A stretch of 64,000 nt of DNA from JAGNXB01 sp964471595 (lineage in GTDB: Bacteria; Bacteroidota; Bacteroidia; Chitinophagales; Saprospiraceae), in assembly GCA_964471595.1 (NCBI GenBank), contig CAYYGN010000004.1, forward strand, positions 1 to 64,000. The letters run 5' to 3'. The position numbers were made by a program, and so were the translations under genes. The notes beneath the pieces are model-generated. The model saw nothing but the letters and a program-made list of their open reading frames with translations. It did no database searches and was not told the origin of the DNA. Of the stretch, positions 26,616-39,300 are shown one piece after another. Every line of letters starts with the position of its first letter. The first letter of the stretch is position 1.

Positions 26616-27797
26616 ATGAGAAAGACCCTGTTTGCCGCATTGGCCCTCGTATTCGCGACCTCGCTCCTGGCTCAAAAAAGAGAGATCTGCATCGGGCAGA
26701 CCATTGGCGGAGATTGCATCAACACCATCTTCACGGCCGTCCCCTTCCTGCGCATCAATCCGGATGCGCGTTCGGGGGGTATGGGGGATGTAGGTATTGC
26801 CCTTTCGGCTGATCCCAATGCCATGCACTTCAACGCCTCCAAATTGGTTTTTACGGACCAGGATCTCAGTTTTTCCGCCAGTTACACACCCTGGCTGCGC
26901 AACCTGGGCCTCAATGATGTTTACCTGGCCTATCTGACCGGCTACAAGCGCCTGGACAAGTTTCAAACCCTTGGTTTCGGGCTCCGGTACTTTTCGCTGG
27001 GGAGCATCCAGTACACAGGACTGCAGGGGGAATCGCGCGGCACCGGTCGCCCGCATGAATTTGAAGTGGCCGCAGCCTACAGCCGCAAATTGTCGGACAA
27101 TCTCTCGGCCGGTATAACCGGCAAATTCATTTACTCCAATCTGGCTTCCGGCCAGGAAGTGGATGGCAACATCATCGATCCGGGCATTGCCGGAGGCGCG
27201 GACATCAGTATGACCTATATCCTCCCCACCCGGTTCAATGGCCGAAAGGCTGATGTGCGGTTTGGTGCGGCCGTCACCAATGTAGGATCGAAGATCACGT
27301 ACACCAACTCCCAGAAGAGGGATTTCCTGCCGGCCAATCTCGGGATAGGCGCGGCCTGGGAGATGCCTTTGGATGATTACAACGCCCTCACCCTCGCGCT
27401 GGACATCAACAAATTGCTGGTCCCGACGCCCGACACTATTGATGCGGACGGCGATCGCCGGCCGGATTACCGGGACAAAAGCCCGATCAGCGGGATCTTC
27501 TCCTCTTTTGGGGATGCCCCGGGCGGATTCAACGAGGAAATGCGTGAATTCTACTATTCGCTGGGCCTCGAATATGTGTATGACCAGCAGTTTGCATTGC
27601 GGGCAGGTTACTTTTACGAGCACATCACCAAGGGCGGACGCCGGTTTTTCACCCTCGGTATGGGGATCAAATACAACATCTTCACGATCAACATTTCTTA
27701 CCTGATACCGTCTACCAGCCAACGCAACCCTTTGGACAACACGCTGCGCTTTTCGATGATCTTCGACTTTGCCGCATTTGGCGGGGAAGAGAAATAG
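26616..27797 (+). CDS. porV: T9SS outer-membrane protein PorV (LptO)
   Basis: PorV is a FadL-like 14-stranded barrel that shuttles cargo from the secretion pore to the PorU attachment complex. The 393-residue protein has a signal peptide (MRKTLFAALALVFATSLLAQ), the family opening NTIFTAVPFLRINPDARSGG followed by MGDVGIALSADPNAMHFNAS, and a barrel ending FSMIFDFAAF. I use the ATG at 26616; the frame to 26538 gives an implausible N-terminus. A near-consensus box TACCTTCG lies at 26587-26594, and the gene is 88 bases after porU, so it may be read both with porU and alone. Confidence 0.93.
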   Translation: MRKTLFAALALVFATSLLAQKREICIGQTIGGDCINTIFTAVPFLRINPDARSGGMGDVGIALSADPNAMHFNASKLVFTDQDLSFSASYTPWLRNLGLNDVYLAYLTGYKRLDKFQTLGFGLRYFSLGSIQYTGLQGESRGTGRPHEFEVAAAYSRKLSDNLSAGITGKFIYSNLASGQEVDGNIIDPGIAGGADISMTYILPTRFNGRKADVRFGAAVTNVGSKITYTNSQKRDFLPANLGIGAAWEMPLDDYNALTLALDINKLLVPTPDTIDADGDRRPDYRDKSPISGIFSSFGDAPGGFNEEMREFYYSLGLEYVYDQQFALRAGYFYEHITKGGRRFFTLGMGIKYNIFTINISYLIPSTSQRNPLDNTLRFSMIFDFAAFGGEEK

Positions 27798-27850
27798 CCT
27801 GGCTCCCTCCACATGTCCGGTCGGTCATAAAACCGGCCGCGAGGAACGTC

Positions 27851-27858
27851 TAATTTTG
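27851..27858 (+). promoter_or_regulatory. -7 promoter box TAATTTTG of the FAH-family gene
   Basis: Exact TAnnTTTG ending four bases before the ATG at 27863, the same spacing as at recR and the phosphopantetheinyl transferase gene. A leaderless transcript is predicted. Confidence 0.72.
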
Positions 27859-27862
27859 GCGT

Positions 27863-28474
27863 ATGAAGATCATTTGTGTTGGCCGCAACTATGAGGAGCA
27901 CGCCAGGGAGCTGAACAACCCGACTCCAGAAAGTCCAATGCTTTTCTTGAAACCGTCGACGGCCCTGTTGTCTCAAGGCAAGCCTTTTTATTATCCCGAC
28001 TTCAGCCGGGACATCCAATACGAAGTCGAAGTCGTGCTTCGGATAGGAGGGAGTGCCCGGCATGTGGAGGAGCGTTTCGCACCCCGCTATTATCCGGAGA
28101 TTACGGTAGGCATCGATTTCACGGCACGCGATCTACAAAATGAACTCAAACACAAGGGGCATCCCTGGGAAATCGCCAAAGCCTTTGATCATTCGGCCGC
28201 GGTGGGAACTTTCCGGCCCTTTCCTGCCGGGCAGGCCGGGCGAGGCCTCGTCTTTTCCCTGTACAAAAACGGCACCTGTGTCCAGGATGGGAATACCCGG
28301 GACATGATCTTTTCCTTTGACAGGTTGATTGCATATGCCTCGCGATTTTTCCGTCTGCAGTCCGGGGACCTGTTTTTTACGGGCACGCCGGCGGGAGTAG
28401 GCCCTGTCTCGCCGGGAGATGTGTTGGAGGGGTACCTTGAAGGTGAAAAATGTCTGCATTGCGAGATCCGCTGA
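27863..28474 (+). CDS. Fumarylacetoacetate hydrolase family protein
   Basis: A 203-residue member of the FAH superfamily, which hydrolyses or decarboxylates 2-oxo acids (for example acylpyruvases, oxaloacetate decarboxylase). The protein begins MKIICVGRNYEEHARELNN, followed by PMLFLKPSTALL, the metal-ligand region YEVEVVLRIGG, GIDFTARDLQNELKHKG and a late FTGTPAGVGPVSPGD loop. It is a stand-alone gene between porV and metK with its own promoter. Substrate is unknown; it resembles the small housekeeping FAHD1-like enzymes. Confidence 0.88.
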   Translation: MKIICVGRNYEEHARELNNPTPESPMLFLKPSTALLSQGKPFYYPDFSRDIQYEVEVVLRIGGSARHVEERFAPRYYPEITVGIDFTARDLQNELKHKGHPWEIAKAFDHSAAVGTFRPFPAGQAGRGLVFSLYKNGTCVQDGNTRDMIFSFDRLIAYASRFFRLQSGDLFFTGTPAGVGPVSPGDVLEGYLEGEKCLHCEIR

Positions 28475-28505
28475 CTCCTCCGGCCCATTGAACCTGCCGG
28501 TATTG

Positions 28506-28513
28506 TATTTTTG
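28506..28513 (+). promoter_or_regulatory. metK -7 promoter box TATTTTTG
   Basis: Exact TAnnTTTG 31 bases before the metK ATG. The short leader has no recognisable SAM riboswitch. Confidence 0.65.
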
Positions 28514-28544
28514 CTGCCCTTAACCATCTTCTGACTCTGCCATT

Positions 28545-29843
28545 ATGCCCTATCTGTTTACTTCGGAATCGGTGAGCGAAGGACATCCCGACAAGATCGC
28601 CGATCAGATCTCCGATGCCATCCTCGACCATTTTCTCGCATTTGATCCGGGCGCCAAGGTGGCCTGTGAGACCCTGGTGACCACCGGGCAGGTTATCCTG
28701 GCAGGCGAAGTCAAATCGGAGACATACCTCGACCTGCCCCAGATTGCGAGGGATGTGATCAACCGTATCGGATACACCAAGAGTGCCTACATGTTTGAAG
28801 GCAATTCCTGTGGCATATTGTCGGCCATCCACGAACAATCCGCAGATATTCACCAGGGTGTGGAGCGCGGCACCCCCGAACAGCAAGGGGCCGGAGATCA
28901 GGGTATGATGTTCGGCTATGCCACAAACGAGACGGAGAATTTCATGCCGCTGGCCCTGGACCTTTCGCATCGCCTTTTGATCGAGCTGGCCAAACTGCGA
29001 AGGGAATGCAACGAGATCCGATACCTGCGCCCCGATGCCAAGTCCCAGGTCACTATCGAGTACGACGATGACCACAATCCGGTCAGGATCGACACCATTG
29101 TTGTTTCGACCCAGCACGACGATTGGATTCAGGAGGATCTTGCCCATGACGTCACGCAGGAAAAAGCGGATGCTGAAATGTTGGCACATATCCGATACGA
29201 CATCCAGCATATCCTGATCCCGAGGGTCAAGGCACAATTGCCGGTGAAATTGCAAGGTCTTTTTGGTGCGGATATCAAGTATTTCATCAATCCAACGGGC
29301 AAATTCGTGATCGGCGGCCCTCACGGAGACACGGGACTGACGGGAAGGAAGATCATCGTGGACACTTACGGGGGCAAAGGGGCTCACGGTGGAGGCGCCT
29401 TTTCAGGAAAGGATCCGAGCAAAGTGGACCGGTCGGCGGCTTATGCGGCCAGGCACATCGCGAAAAACATGGTAGCGGCAGGGGTGGCGCGTCAAATGCT
29501 GGTCCAGATTTCTTATGCCATTGGTGTGGCCGAACCCATGGGCATTTATGTCGATACTTTCGGCACCGCTGAAGTGATGATGAGTGACGGGGCCATTGCC
29601 GGCAAGGTCAGGGAACTCTTTGATTTGCGACCAGGCATGATCGAGAAGAACCTCAAGCTCCGGCAACCCATTTATTCGGAAACGGCCGCCTACGGCCATA
29701 TGGGGCGTGCGCCCCGAAAAACCAAAAAGACTTTCTGTCGGCCTGACGGCCGTGGTTGTGAAGAGAAAACGATGGAGGTGGATTTGTTTACCTGGGAGGA
29801 ATTGAACCGGGTGGACGACATCCGGCGAGCTTTCCGGATTTAG
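28545..29843 (+). CDS. metK: S-adenosylmethionine synthase
   Basis: Makes S-adenosylmethionine from methionine and ATP. The 432-residue protein opens with FTSESVSEGHPDKIADQISDAIL and shows the ATP motif GAGDQGMMFGYA and the P-loop-like GGAFSGKDPSKVDRSAAY. It is slightly longer than E. coli MetK because of a few insertions (for example around 150-190) and a C-terminal extension that includes the WEELNRVDDIRRAFRI tail. The gene has its own promoter and the next gene, gcvP, is 87 bases away. Confidence 0.96.
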   Translation: MPYLFTSESVSEGHPDKIADQISDAILDHFLAFDPGAKVACETLVTTGQVILAGEVKSETYLDLPQIARDVINRIGYTKSAYMFEGNSCGILSAIHEQSADIHQGVERGTPEQQGAGDQGMMFGYATNETENFMPLALDLSHRLLIELAKLRRECNEIRYLRPDAKSQVTIEYDDDHNPVRIDTIVVSTQHDDWIQEDLAHDVTQEKADAEMLAHIRYDIQHILIPRVKAQLPVKLQGLFGADIKYFINPTGKFVIGGPHGDTGLTGRKIIVDTYGGKGAHGGGAFSGKDPSKVDRSAAYAARHIAKNMVAAGVARQMLVQISYAIGVAEPMGIYVDTFGTAEVMMSDGAIAGKVRELFDLRPGMIEKNLKLRQPIYSETAAYGHMGRAPRKTKKTFCRPDGRGCEEKTMEVDLFTWEELNRVDDIRRAFRI

Positions 29844-29930
29844 GGGCTTGTGGGTATCCGGAAACAGGCAACCAACCAGTGCGGAATGGGGCTGTCTGAT
29901 TACCTTTACCGCCCATTTTAACCCTCCAAT

Positions 29931-32798
<2,868 letters not shown>

Positions 32799-32821
32799 TG
32801 CGCCGGCTCGTTGCTTTCCAG

Positions 32822-32851
32822 GTACGCCCTTGCCGGCCGGCAAGGGCGTAC
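32822..32851. repeat. Perfect 30-base palindrome between convergent genes
   Basis: GTACGCCCTTGCCGG followed directly by its exact reverse complement, with no loop. It lies between the ends of gcvP and the TerC gene. Without a clear T run it may form a hairpin acting on both transcripts, or may be a protein-binding site. Confidence 0.6.
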
Positions 32852-32874
32852 GTATTTCTGCAGAGGCAGGTCGT

Positions 32875-33663
32875 TCAGGTAGTCACGTCAGAGGAATCAC
32901 GCAATTGCACGGGCTCCTGGCGACGACGAAGTCGCATGTTGAGCAGCTCTACGACCAGGGAGAATGCGATGGCAAAGTAGATATAGCCTTTGTTGACATG
33001 GGTGTGAAAACCTTCCACCACCAACATGACACCAATGAGGATCAGAAAGGACAGCGCAAGCATCTGAAGGGTGGGATGGCGGTTGATAAACCGGCTGACC
33101 GGTCCTGCATAGATCATCATGATCACCATTGAGATCACGATGGCAATGATCATGATGCCTACTTCTTTGACCAACCCGATGGCGGTCAAAATGGAATCGA
33201 ATGAAAAGACCATGTCCACCAGCAAAATCTGGATGAGTACGGAACTCATGGCCGCTTTGGCCATACTGGTTTTCATTTCCTTTTGGCGAGCGCCTTCGAG
33301 TTTGTGATGGATTTCGGTGGTGCTCTTGGCGATCAGAAAGGCACCGCCGGCGATCAGGATCAAGTCTTTGATACTGATGGCAATGCGTTCATTGTCCATA
33401 TCCCAATCCGGCAAAGTGAAGAGCGGTTGGGTGAGAGAGATAATCCAGGTGATGCCCAAGAGGAGCAAAATGCGGAACACCATGGCCAGCAGGAGTCCGA
33501 TATTTCTGGCTTTGGGCTGTTGGTCAGGGGGAAGTTTGGAAGCGACGATCGAAATGAAGATGATGTTGTCTATCCCCAGTACGACTTCCAGAAACGTCAA
33601 GGTGAGTAGGGATATCCAAATGGCCGGATGGGTAAAATCCTGCAATGTCAACAGCTCGAACAT
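32875..33663 (-). CDS. TerC family integral membrane protein
   Basis: TerC-family proteins are seven-helix membrane proteins now associated with manganese or calcium export, and historically with tellurite resistance. The 262-residue protein has many hydrophobic spans and the family's acidic motifs: TFLEVVLGIDNIIFISIVA in helix 1 and LVDMVFSFDSILTAIGL in the middle. No other tellurium-cluster genes are present, so metal homeostasis is the more likely role. The C-terminus is short and basic (NMRLRRRQEPVQ). It ends 24 bases from the palindrome. Confidence 0.9.
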   Translation of the reverse strand: MFELLTLQDFTHPAIWISLLTLTFLEVVLGIDNIIFISIVASKLPPDQQPKARNIGLLLAMVFRILLLLGITWIISLTQPLFTLPDWDMDNERIAISIKDLILIAGGAFLIAKSTTEIHHKLEGARQKEMKTSMAKAAMSSVLIQILLVDMVFSFDSILTAIGLVKEVGIMIIAIVISMVIMMIYAGPVSRFINRHPTLQMLALSFLILIGVMLVVEGFHTHVNKGYIYFAIAFSLVVELLNMRLRRRQEPVQLRDSSDVTT

Positions 33664-33823
33664 GACGATTGGTTTGTCTGCAAAACTGGCAATAATCCAT
33701 CATTCGACTTTGCTCCTGATTCCATAAAAATGGGAGAAAGGGGAGAAAGTCCGATGAAAATGTTCCGCGATCATTCACGATTGTGCTGTTTCCTGTGCAG
33801 GAGCCGGATGTTCAGGAACGCAA

Positions 33824-33850
33824 AAGGCTGCCGAAGTAGTCGGCAGCCTT
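33824..33850 (-). terminator. Terminator of the tRNA pair
   Basis: Stem AAGGCTGCCG/CGGCAGCCTT with a 7-base loop. On the minus strand a short T run follows. It lies just downstream of the two minus-strand tRNA genes. Confidence 0.75.
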
Positions 33851-33858
33851 GCGGATTG

Positions 33859-33932
33859 TCGGGGTGACAGGATTTGAACCTGCGACCACACGCCCCCCAG
33901 ACGTGTACTCTACCGGGCTGAGCTACACCCCG
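33859..33932 (-). tRNA. tRNA-Pro (anticodon GGG)
   Basis: Reading the minus strand from 33932, a 74-base cloverleaf forms. The acceptor arm CGGGGTG pairs with CACCCCG, the T arm is GCAGG-TTCAAAT-CCTGT, and the anticodon loop is CTGGGGG with anticodon GGG. The 3' CCA is not encoded; the genomic sequence continues CAA. Confidence 0.93.
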
Positions 33933-33944
33933 TATAACCCATTG

Positions 33945-34019
33945 TGAGCGTTACTGGATTCGAACCAGTGACCTCTACCCTGTCAAGGTAGCGCTCTAAA
34001 CCAACTGAGCTAAACGCCC
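33945..34019 (-). tRNA. tRNA-Val (anticodon GAC)
   Basis: Minus strand, 75 bases from 34019. Acceptor arm GGGCGTT pairs with AACGCTC (one G-U); the anticodon arm CTACC-TTGACAG-GGTAG gives anticodon GAC; the T loop is TTCGAAT. CCA is not encoded. It lies 12 bases upstream of tRNA-Pro and is likely co-transcribed. Confidence 0.92.
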
Positions 34020-34042
34020 GGTATTCCAAACGGGGAGCAAAG

Positions 34043-36142
34043 CTACAAACCCTTAGAGGACTTTACCAAACACCGGCTTCTGAAATATCCGTCCCCCGCT
34101 TTTTCGAGAAGAAAGTAAACGCCGTCCGGCAAGTCGGTGGTGGACCATTCCACCGGACCAGAATTGGTACTCCGGGTTTGAGAGCGTCGAACGATGCGCC
34201 CAAGGGCATCACGGAGTTCGAAGGAGAATTCCGCTGCCGGCGGGAATTCCATGCGCAGGAAGTCGTTGAACGGAACGGGAAACACTTTGGCTTCGGCCTG
34301 CCAGGTTTCTTCGGTGGTGGAGAGGATTACCTCCACTTCATTGGAAACCACAGGGCATCCATTGGGATCCAAACCTTCGACTCTCCAAATCCCGGAGGAG
34401 TCCGGAAGCCATTCCCCGGTTGTCGTCTCGGCGACGAGTGAATCATTCCTGAACCAGCGGTAAAGCTGCAGCCCTGACGTAGCCTGGAGCGTATCCCCGT
34501 TCCAGAACAGGAAAACCGAGTATACATCTGGCTCCATAATCAAGGCCTCGGAGCTGGTTTCGCATCCCTGGCAGTCGCGAACGGTAATCTGGTACTCGCC
34601 TGCACACAGGGAATTAATGACCGACAAGGAATCCGAGAATCCTCCCGCCGTCACTTCATAGATATAAGGCGGACAACCCCCGGAGACCAGGACAACAAGT
34701 TCGCCATCACATTCCCCGGGACAGGATGCAGGAGTCGTCATGGTGGTCAGGACCAGCGGGGCGGGCTGGGTGATCTCGAAGGTACCCTCTACGACACAGC
34801 CCTGGCAGTCCGTAAGGGTGTAATTGTATATACCCGGGCAAAGGCTGTCGGCGAAGAGATCGGAGGTTTCGAAGAAAGAGGAATCCGCCCATTCAAGGCG
34901 CAATTGATAAGGGGCACAACCCCCTTCTGCTGAAAACGCGACTGTTCCATCACAATGGCCGGCACAGGAAGGAGCAAGTGGTGAAGGAAGGGCCTCCAGG
35001 GAGCATGGTGCGGTGATCCGGAATATGCGTCCATCACCTATGGCAGCGAGGTAGAGTTCGCCTTCATTGTCTTCGCCAAACGAGACGTATTCCTGGGTAA
35101 GGCCTTTATAGACCTCGGTGGCTGTCCAGCCTCCATTACCGTCGGGTTCCAGGGTCCAGATACGGCCGGAGCAAAAATCGGTAAAGAAATACTTGCCCGA
35201 CAAGGAGGGGAATTGCTTGCCCCGGTATACATAACCGCCCGTCACGGAGCAGCCTACGCTGGGGATATTGGCATAGACGTGGATCGGAGGTGCATAGGAA
35301 TTCTGCGGGCCACAACCTGACGTGTTGTACGGGGCAAAACCTTCATAGCAACGCCAGCCCCAGTTGATACCTCCGGATGAACCGGCGGGTTCGAGATTGA
35401 TCTCCTCCCATTCCCCCTGACCGACATCAGCAATCCAGAGATCTCCTGTAAGACGGTCAAAACTGATCCTCCAGGGATTGCGCAATCCCAGCGACCATAT
35501 TTCCGGCAGGGTATCCACGGCTGAAACAAAGGGGTTGTCGGCGGGTATCCCGTAGGGCATCCCGTTATCGACGTCAATCCGCAACATTTTGCCGAGCATT
35601 TCCATGGGATTCTGGCTGCGGTTGCCTGGATCGCCGGCACTGCCCCCGTCTCCCAAAGGGATGTACAGGTACCCATCCGGGCCGAATGCCAGGTCTCCGG
35701 CGTTGTGATTATTAAAAGGTTGATTGATCTGAAGCAGTACCATTTCGGAAGTGGAATCGGCTTTTTCCGTCATTCCAGCCGCGAGCTGGAAACGGGAAAT
35801 GCGGGTATGGCCCCCCGCACCGGTGTAGTTGACGTAGAAGTAACCGTTGGCGGCGAACTTAGGGTGGAACGCCAATCCCAGCAGTCCTCTTTCGTTGGCG
35901 CCGGCATTGACCCGGTCGGTAATATTGAGAAACGGGGATGCTGCTTTGTTGCCCTGCTTGTCCATGATCCAGATCCTTCCGGTCTTTTCCACGACGAACA
36001 GTCGTTCATCACCCGCGTGTTTGATGTCCACTGGCTGATTGAAGGCAGCGGGCAGCATTTCGGGGGGATTGATTTGACCCGACAATGGCGTTTGAGCCGC
36101 CAGTAAAATCCATACGAATTGGAGGATGGTGAAGAAGCGCAT
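34043..36142 (-). CDS. Secreted PQQ-type sugar dehydrogenase with SprB repeats and T9SS type A CTD
   Basis: A 699-residue cargo protein: signal peptide from the ATG at 36142, then a six-bladed propeller of the glucose/sorbosone dehydrogenase family (residues about 28-375; FNNHNAGDLAFGPDGYLYIP, GLRNPWRISFDRLTGDLWIA, DVGQGEWEEINL). It then has two SprB-type repeats (SCAGHCDGTVAFSAEGGCAP and SCPGECDGELVVLVSGGCPP), and a C-terminal T9SS type A sorting domain starting KVFPVPFNDFLRMEF. It probably oxidises sugars or aldoses outside the cell with PQQ, but substrate and cofactor use are not proven by sequence. The frame to 36160 begins at a TTG and is not used. Confidence 0.88.
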   Translation of the reverse strand: MRFFTILQFVWILLAAQTPLSGQINPPEMLPAAFNQPVDIKHAGDERLFVVEKTGRIWIMDKQGNKAASPFLNITDRVNAGANERGLLGLAFHPKFAANGYFYVNYTGAGGHTRISRFQLAAGMTEKADSTSEMVLLQINQPFNNHNAGDLAFGPDGYLYIPLGDGGSAGDPGNRSQNPMEMLGKMLRIDVDNGMPYGIPADNPFVSAVDTLPEIWSLGLRNPWRISFDRLTGDLWIADVGQGEWEEINLEPAGSSGGINWGWRCYEGFAPYNTSGCGPQNSYAPPIHVYANIPSVGCSVTGGYVYRGKQFPSLSGKYFFTDFCSGRIWTLEPDGNGGWTATEVYKGLTQEYVSFGEDNEGELYLAAIGDGRIFRITAPCSLEALPSPLAPSCAGHCDGTVAFSAEGGCAPYQLRLEWADSSFFETSDLFADSLCPGIYNYTLTDCQGCVVEGTFEITQPAPLVLTTMTTPASCPGECDGELVVLVSGGCPPYIYEVTAGGFSDSLSVINSLCAGEYQITVRDCQGCETSSEALIMEPDVYSVFLFWNGDTLQATSGLQLYRWFRNDSLVAETTTGEWLPDSSGIWRVEGLDPNGCPVVSNEVEVILSTTEETWQAEAKVFPVPFNDFLRMEFPPAAEFSFELRDALGRIVRRSQTRSTNSGPVEWSTTDLPDGVYFLLEKAGDGYFRSRCLVKSSKGL

Positions 36143-36258
36143 GATGGTATGTTTAGACAATGATACAAAAAGGTCCCACTAGAAGCCCAAAGACCATTCC
36201 CGGGAATGTCCCGGAGACGACAATCCCCGGTCTTTCCCGGAAGGAAAGGCGGGGTGTT

Positions 36259-36266
36259 GCTATATT
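36259..36266 (+). promoter_or_regulatory. -7 promoter box TATATTTG of the first metalloprotease gene
   Basis: Exact TAnnTTTG box 48 bases before the ATG at 36315. It lies in the 172-base divergent region between the sugar dehydrogenase and the protease. Confidence 0.65.
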
Positions 36267-36314
36267 TGTGGAGGCCAGCCAACCATCCAACCGCTGCCTG
36301 CCAAATACTCTTGC

Positions 36315-39300
36315 ATGAAAAATACCATAATCTCCCTGGTTCTTTCCCTTTTTGCGGCAGGATTCGCTTCAGGACAAAGCCTGTGGGCACCTGCCACCCT
36401 CAACTCCGATCCTTTGGCCACTCACACCGAGCATGCGCGGCCGGCCAAAGGAAATTACTTTGCCCTTGATTTCGAAGCCCTCGTGCAGCACATGCGGGTC
36501 CGTTCGACCGGCAGCATTCAGGTGCCGTTACCCGACGGGCAGATGCTGCAACTGACATATACCCATGACCCTGTCATGGCGCCCGGGCTTCAGTCTCGAT
36601 TCCCCGAGATCGCCACTTATGCCGTGAAGGATCCCCGTCATCCTGCCATCCAGGGCCGGATTGATCACACGCCCCGGGGATTTCATGCCATGATCCGATA
36701 CAACGGAAGGACGCTGATGATCGATCCCGCCTATCGCGATCGTACGGATTTGTACGCCGTTTATTATCAGGATGAATACTGGGCTGATCCAGGCGACAAA
36801 CTCGTTTTCGAATGCCTCGCTCACGATACACCTGATGCTCCTGCTGCGGATCCGTCCGGGAATAACATCATCCCGGAGGCGGATCTGCGCAGCAGTCTGC
36901 TCGATCTGAGGGAATACCGGATCGCCATTGCCACCACGGCCGAGTATTCGCTTTATCACGGAGGAACGGTACCCCTCGTTCTGGCGGAATTGGCCAGTGT
37001 GGTCAACCGCACCAATCAGATTTTCATCAATGACGCGGGCGTCCGTATCAAATTGATCGACAACAACGATCAGATCCTGTTCTTCGACCCCGCAACGGAC
37101 GGTTATACCAACGGGAATGCCGCTGTGATGATCAATGAAAATCCGGGTGTCATTTCCCAATACCTCGAACTGGACGAATATGATGTCGGGCATGTATTCG
37201 GGCGGTTTACCGTTGGACCGGCGATCGGGATTGCCCAGACCCCCAGTGTCTGCACCAATGCCAAAGCCCGTGGCGCCAGTAACGGCCAACCCCCCAAATT
37301 CGATCCTTTTGTGGTGAACGTATTCTGCCATGAACTGGGCCATCAGTTCAGCGCCCAGCACAGTTTCAACAAATGCGACGAGCAAAACGAAAATCCCCCC
37401 ACCGGGTGGGAGCCGGGTAGCGGGAGTACCATCATGTCCTACAATGGCGCCTGTGGTACCAACAACGTTCAGTCGGACACGGATCCCTACTTCCATTCCG
37501 GCAACATCACGCAAATGAGGAATTACACCCGTTCCGGTAACGGTAATACCTGCGGCGTGGACATTCCGACTTCCAACCAGGACCCTGTGATCGAATGGCC
37601 CTACGAGAACGGGTTTTACATTCCGGTGAGCACGCCGTTCGTACTGGAAGCCGGCGCCACGGATCCTGACAACGATCCTCTCACCTACTGTTGGGAGCAA
37701 ATGGACACCGGACCCATCACGGATGCGGGCAATCCTGTCCAGAATTCACCCTTGTTCAGGTCTTTCCTCCCGGCAGATGTTCCTTCCCGCACTTTCCCCC
37801 AGCTGTTCAGGATCGTTTCCGGCGTGAATACCAAGTTTGAGGTATTACCCACCTACTCGCGTGACATGACATTCCGGTTTACGGTGCGCGACAACAACCC
37901 TGAAGTCGGAGCTGTGGTATGGGAAACCGTGGCTTTCCGGGCTACGGATGCGGCTGGTCCCTTTGTCGTTTCCAAATTCAATACGGTGGATTCTGTCATC
38001 CAGGGTTCTTATACCGAGGTCACCTGGAATGTAGCCAATACCGACCAGGCGCCCGTCCACTGTCAATCGGTCAACATCCTTCTTTCGACGGATGGCGGGT
38101 TCAACTACCCCTACCTGCTGGCCGAGGATGTGCCCAATGACGGTTCCCACTTTGTCACGATACCCAACACCACCACCAATTCCGGAAGGATCAAGGTGGA
38201 GGCAGCCGACAACATTTTCTTTGACATCAGCAATGCCAACCTCAGGATTCGTCCTGCCCTTGAACCCGGATTTTCACTGGACGTCAAACCCTACAGTCAA
38301 ATCCGGTGCATTCCGCACTTTGCGGAAATCACGATTCAACTTGAAGCCCTTCTCGGCTTTTCCGAGCCGGTCACGCTGAGCGTCCAAAGCGGATTGCCGG
38401 ACGGAGCCACGGTCATGTTTTCCCAAAACCCGGCTACAGGACCAGCGATCATAACAGCCCTCATCGATCTGAGTACCGCCACGGAAACCGGATTGTTTGA
38501 AGTCGTGATCCAGGGAGAAGCCAATGGTGTTCCGGTATTGACCCGGTCGGTATTTCTCGACATTTACCGCAGCGATTACAGTTCACTCAACGCCGTCTTC
38601 CCTGCGCCAGGCGCCAGTTCGATAGGCACTTCACCTGTCCTGGAATGGGTAGACCAGCCGGATGCCAGCAGTTACACCATTGAACTCGCCACAAACCCTG
38701 CCTTTGGCGCGTCCGTCATTTTCAGCGAGAGCGGCATCACCACCAATTCCTATCAGCCTTCCGTAGTGCTGGAGGAAAGTGCGTTGTATTTCTGGAGGGT
38801 CATCCCTGAAAACATCTGCGGACAGGCCACCGATGTGCCCGTGTATGCCTTCCACACCATTACCCTGAGTTGTGCCGAAGCTTCCAATACCTCAACGTAC
38901 CTGATCCCCGCCCAGGGTACACAGATCGTTGAGAGCCCGATTGAATTGTCCACATCGGGGAGTGTCGGAACGTTGCGCGTCAAAAATATCAAGGGTAATC
39001 ACGCCAATTTCGGTCATTTGCGCGGCAATCTGCGCGCCCCCAACGGAACCTCGGTCCGGTTGTTCTCCAGCAAATGCTTTCAGATCAGCGGCAATTTCTT
39101 CTTCAGCATCAACGACGACTCGCCCATACCTTTCACCTGCCCTCCCGACAAAGGGGAAACCTACCAAAGCCAGGAAATGCTCGGCGTTTTCAACGGCCTG
39201 GACCTCAATGGTACCTGGACATTCGTATTGGAGGACATCCTCACCGGATCTGGAGGGCAGCTGGCGGAGTGGACCCTAGAGTACTGCAGTGATGTAGCCC

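Noticed and set aside
28514..28544. SAM riboswitch before metK
   Set aside because: The leader is only about 30 bases, too short for any known SAM aptamer.
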